This document shows positions 6,657 to 6,799 of a DNA stretch of 6,799 nt, in pieces. The DNA lies in NCBI GenBank assembly GCA_002338605.1, contig DDIP01000030.1, positions 1-6,799 on the forward strand. Reading direction: 5' to 3'. The stretch is from Proteobacteria bacterium UBA1847 (GTDB lineage: Bacteria > Pseudomonadota > Gammaproteobacteria > Steroidobacterales > Woeseiaceae). A program made the translations under genes and the position numbers. Within the stretch, counting starts at the first letter, position 1. Each line of letters starts with the position of its first letter. The notes below the pieces were generated by a model. The model was given only the letters and a program-made list of their open reading frames with translations. It did not search any database and was not told the DNA's origin.

Positions 6657-6799
6657 CTACTGGGCGGCGCTGGACACGACGTTTGCCGCCATTCCATCCG
6701 ATAGGCCTTCTGCACCGCGCACGACGACCTGATCGCCATCGCTCAGTTCGCCAAACACTTCGATATGGCTACCGGCACCAAGACCGACGATTACATTGA
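6657..6799 (-). CDS. RND/HlyD-type efflux periplasmic adaptor, C-terminal end (cut by right window edge)
   Basis: These are the last 46 codons of a gene entering from the right and ending at TAG (6659-6657). The residues include GLGAGSHIEVFGELSDGD, then VVVRGAEGLSDGM and the ending SSAAQ. The pattern of a Val-rich strand, G..G..IEV.GEL.DGD.VVVRGAE.L.DG is typical of the membrane-proximal end of periplasmic adaptor (membrane fusion) proteins that join an inner-membrane RND or ABC pump to an outer-membrane channel. Most of the protein is outside the window, so pump type and substrate cannot be told. The gene converges on the cyclase-like gene with only 6 bp between stop codons, and no terminator hairpin fits in that gap. 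Confidence 0.75.
   Translation of the reverse strand, partial: NVIVGLGAGSHIEVFGELSDGDQVVVRGAEGLSDGMAANVVSSAAQ

Noticed and set aside
1..6799. CRISPR arrays, tRNA or rRNA genes, insertion sequences, attachment sites
   Set aside because: No spaced repeats, cloverleaf-like segments, transposase motifs or long terminal inverted repeats were found by reading both strands.

Overview
The window is densely coding, with moderately high GC and short or negative intergenic gaps, as in a free-living bacterium. The proteins (Hanks-type kinase with a periplasmic tail, IlvD, an RND-type efflux adaptor) and the general style suggest a Gram-negative proteobacterium, perhaps a marine or soil gammaproteobacterium. 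That placement is an inference; no rRNA or other marker is present.

Layout: Four genes run leftward (minus strand) from about 5293 to the left edge and look like one transcription unit: a fold-type II PLP threonine/serine dehydratase (5293-4310), a GlcD/D-2-hydroxyglutarate-dehydrogenase-like FAD oxidase (4320-2950, overlapping the first by 11 bp), a membrane Ser/Thr protein kinase with C-terminal Calx-beta domains (2953-512, overlapping the second by 4 bp, TTG start), and after 66 bp the first 148 codons of dihydroxy-acid dehydratase IlvD (445 to the edge). A 17-codon leader-like ORF rich in Ile and Val, with a good Shine-Dalgarno sequence, overlaps the start of the dehydratase. A divergent gene (5412-6650, plus strand) encodes a class III nucleotidyl cyclase-like protein whose metal-binding aspartates are kept but whose base-selecting Lys and transition-state Asn are replaced. 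It converges, with a 6 bp gap, on the last 46 codons of an RND/HlyD-type efflux adaptor on the minus strand.

How the genes may work together: the dehydratase makes 2-oxobutyrate from threonine (or pyruvate from serine). The FAD oxidase would make 2-oxoacids from D-2-hydroxyacids. IlvD works downstream in isoleucine/valine synthesis from the same 2-oxoacids. A sensor-like kinase translationally coupled between these enzymes, and a cyclase-like protein on the other side of a shared promoter region, make a metabolic and signalling neighbourhood that is not a textbook ilv operon. The enzyme assignments rest on clear motifs. The functional link to signalling, the leader peptide and the promoter elements are inference.
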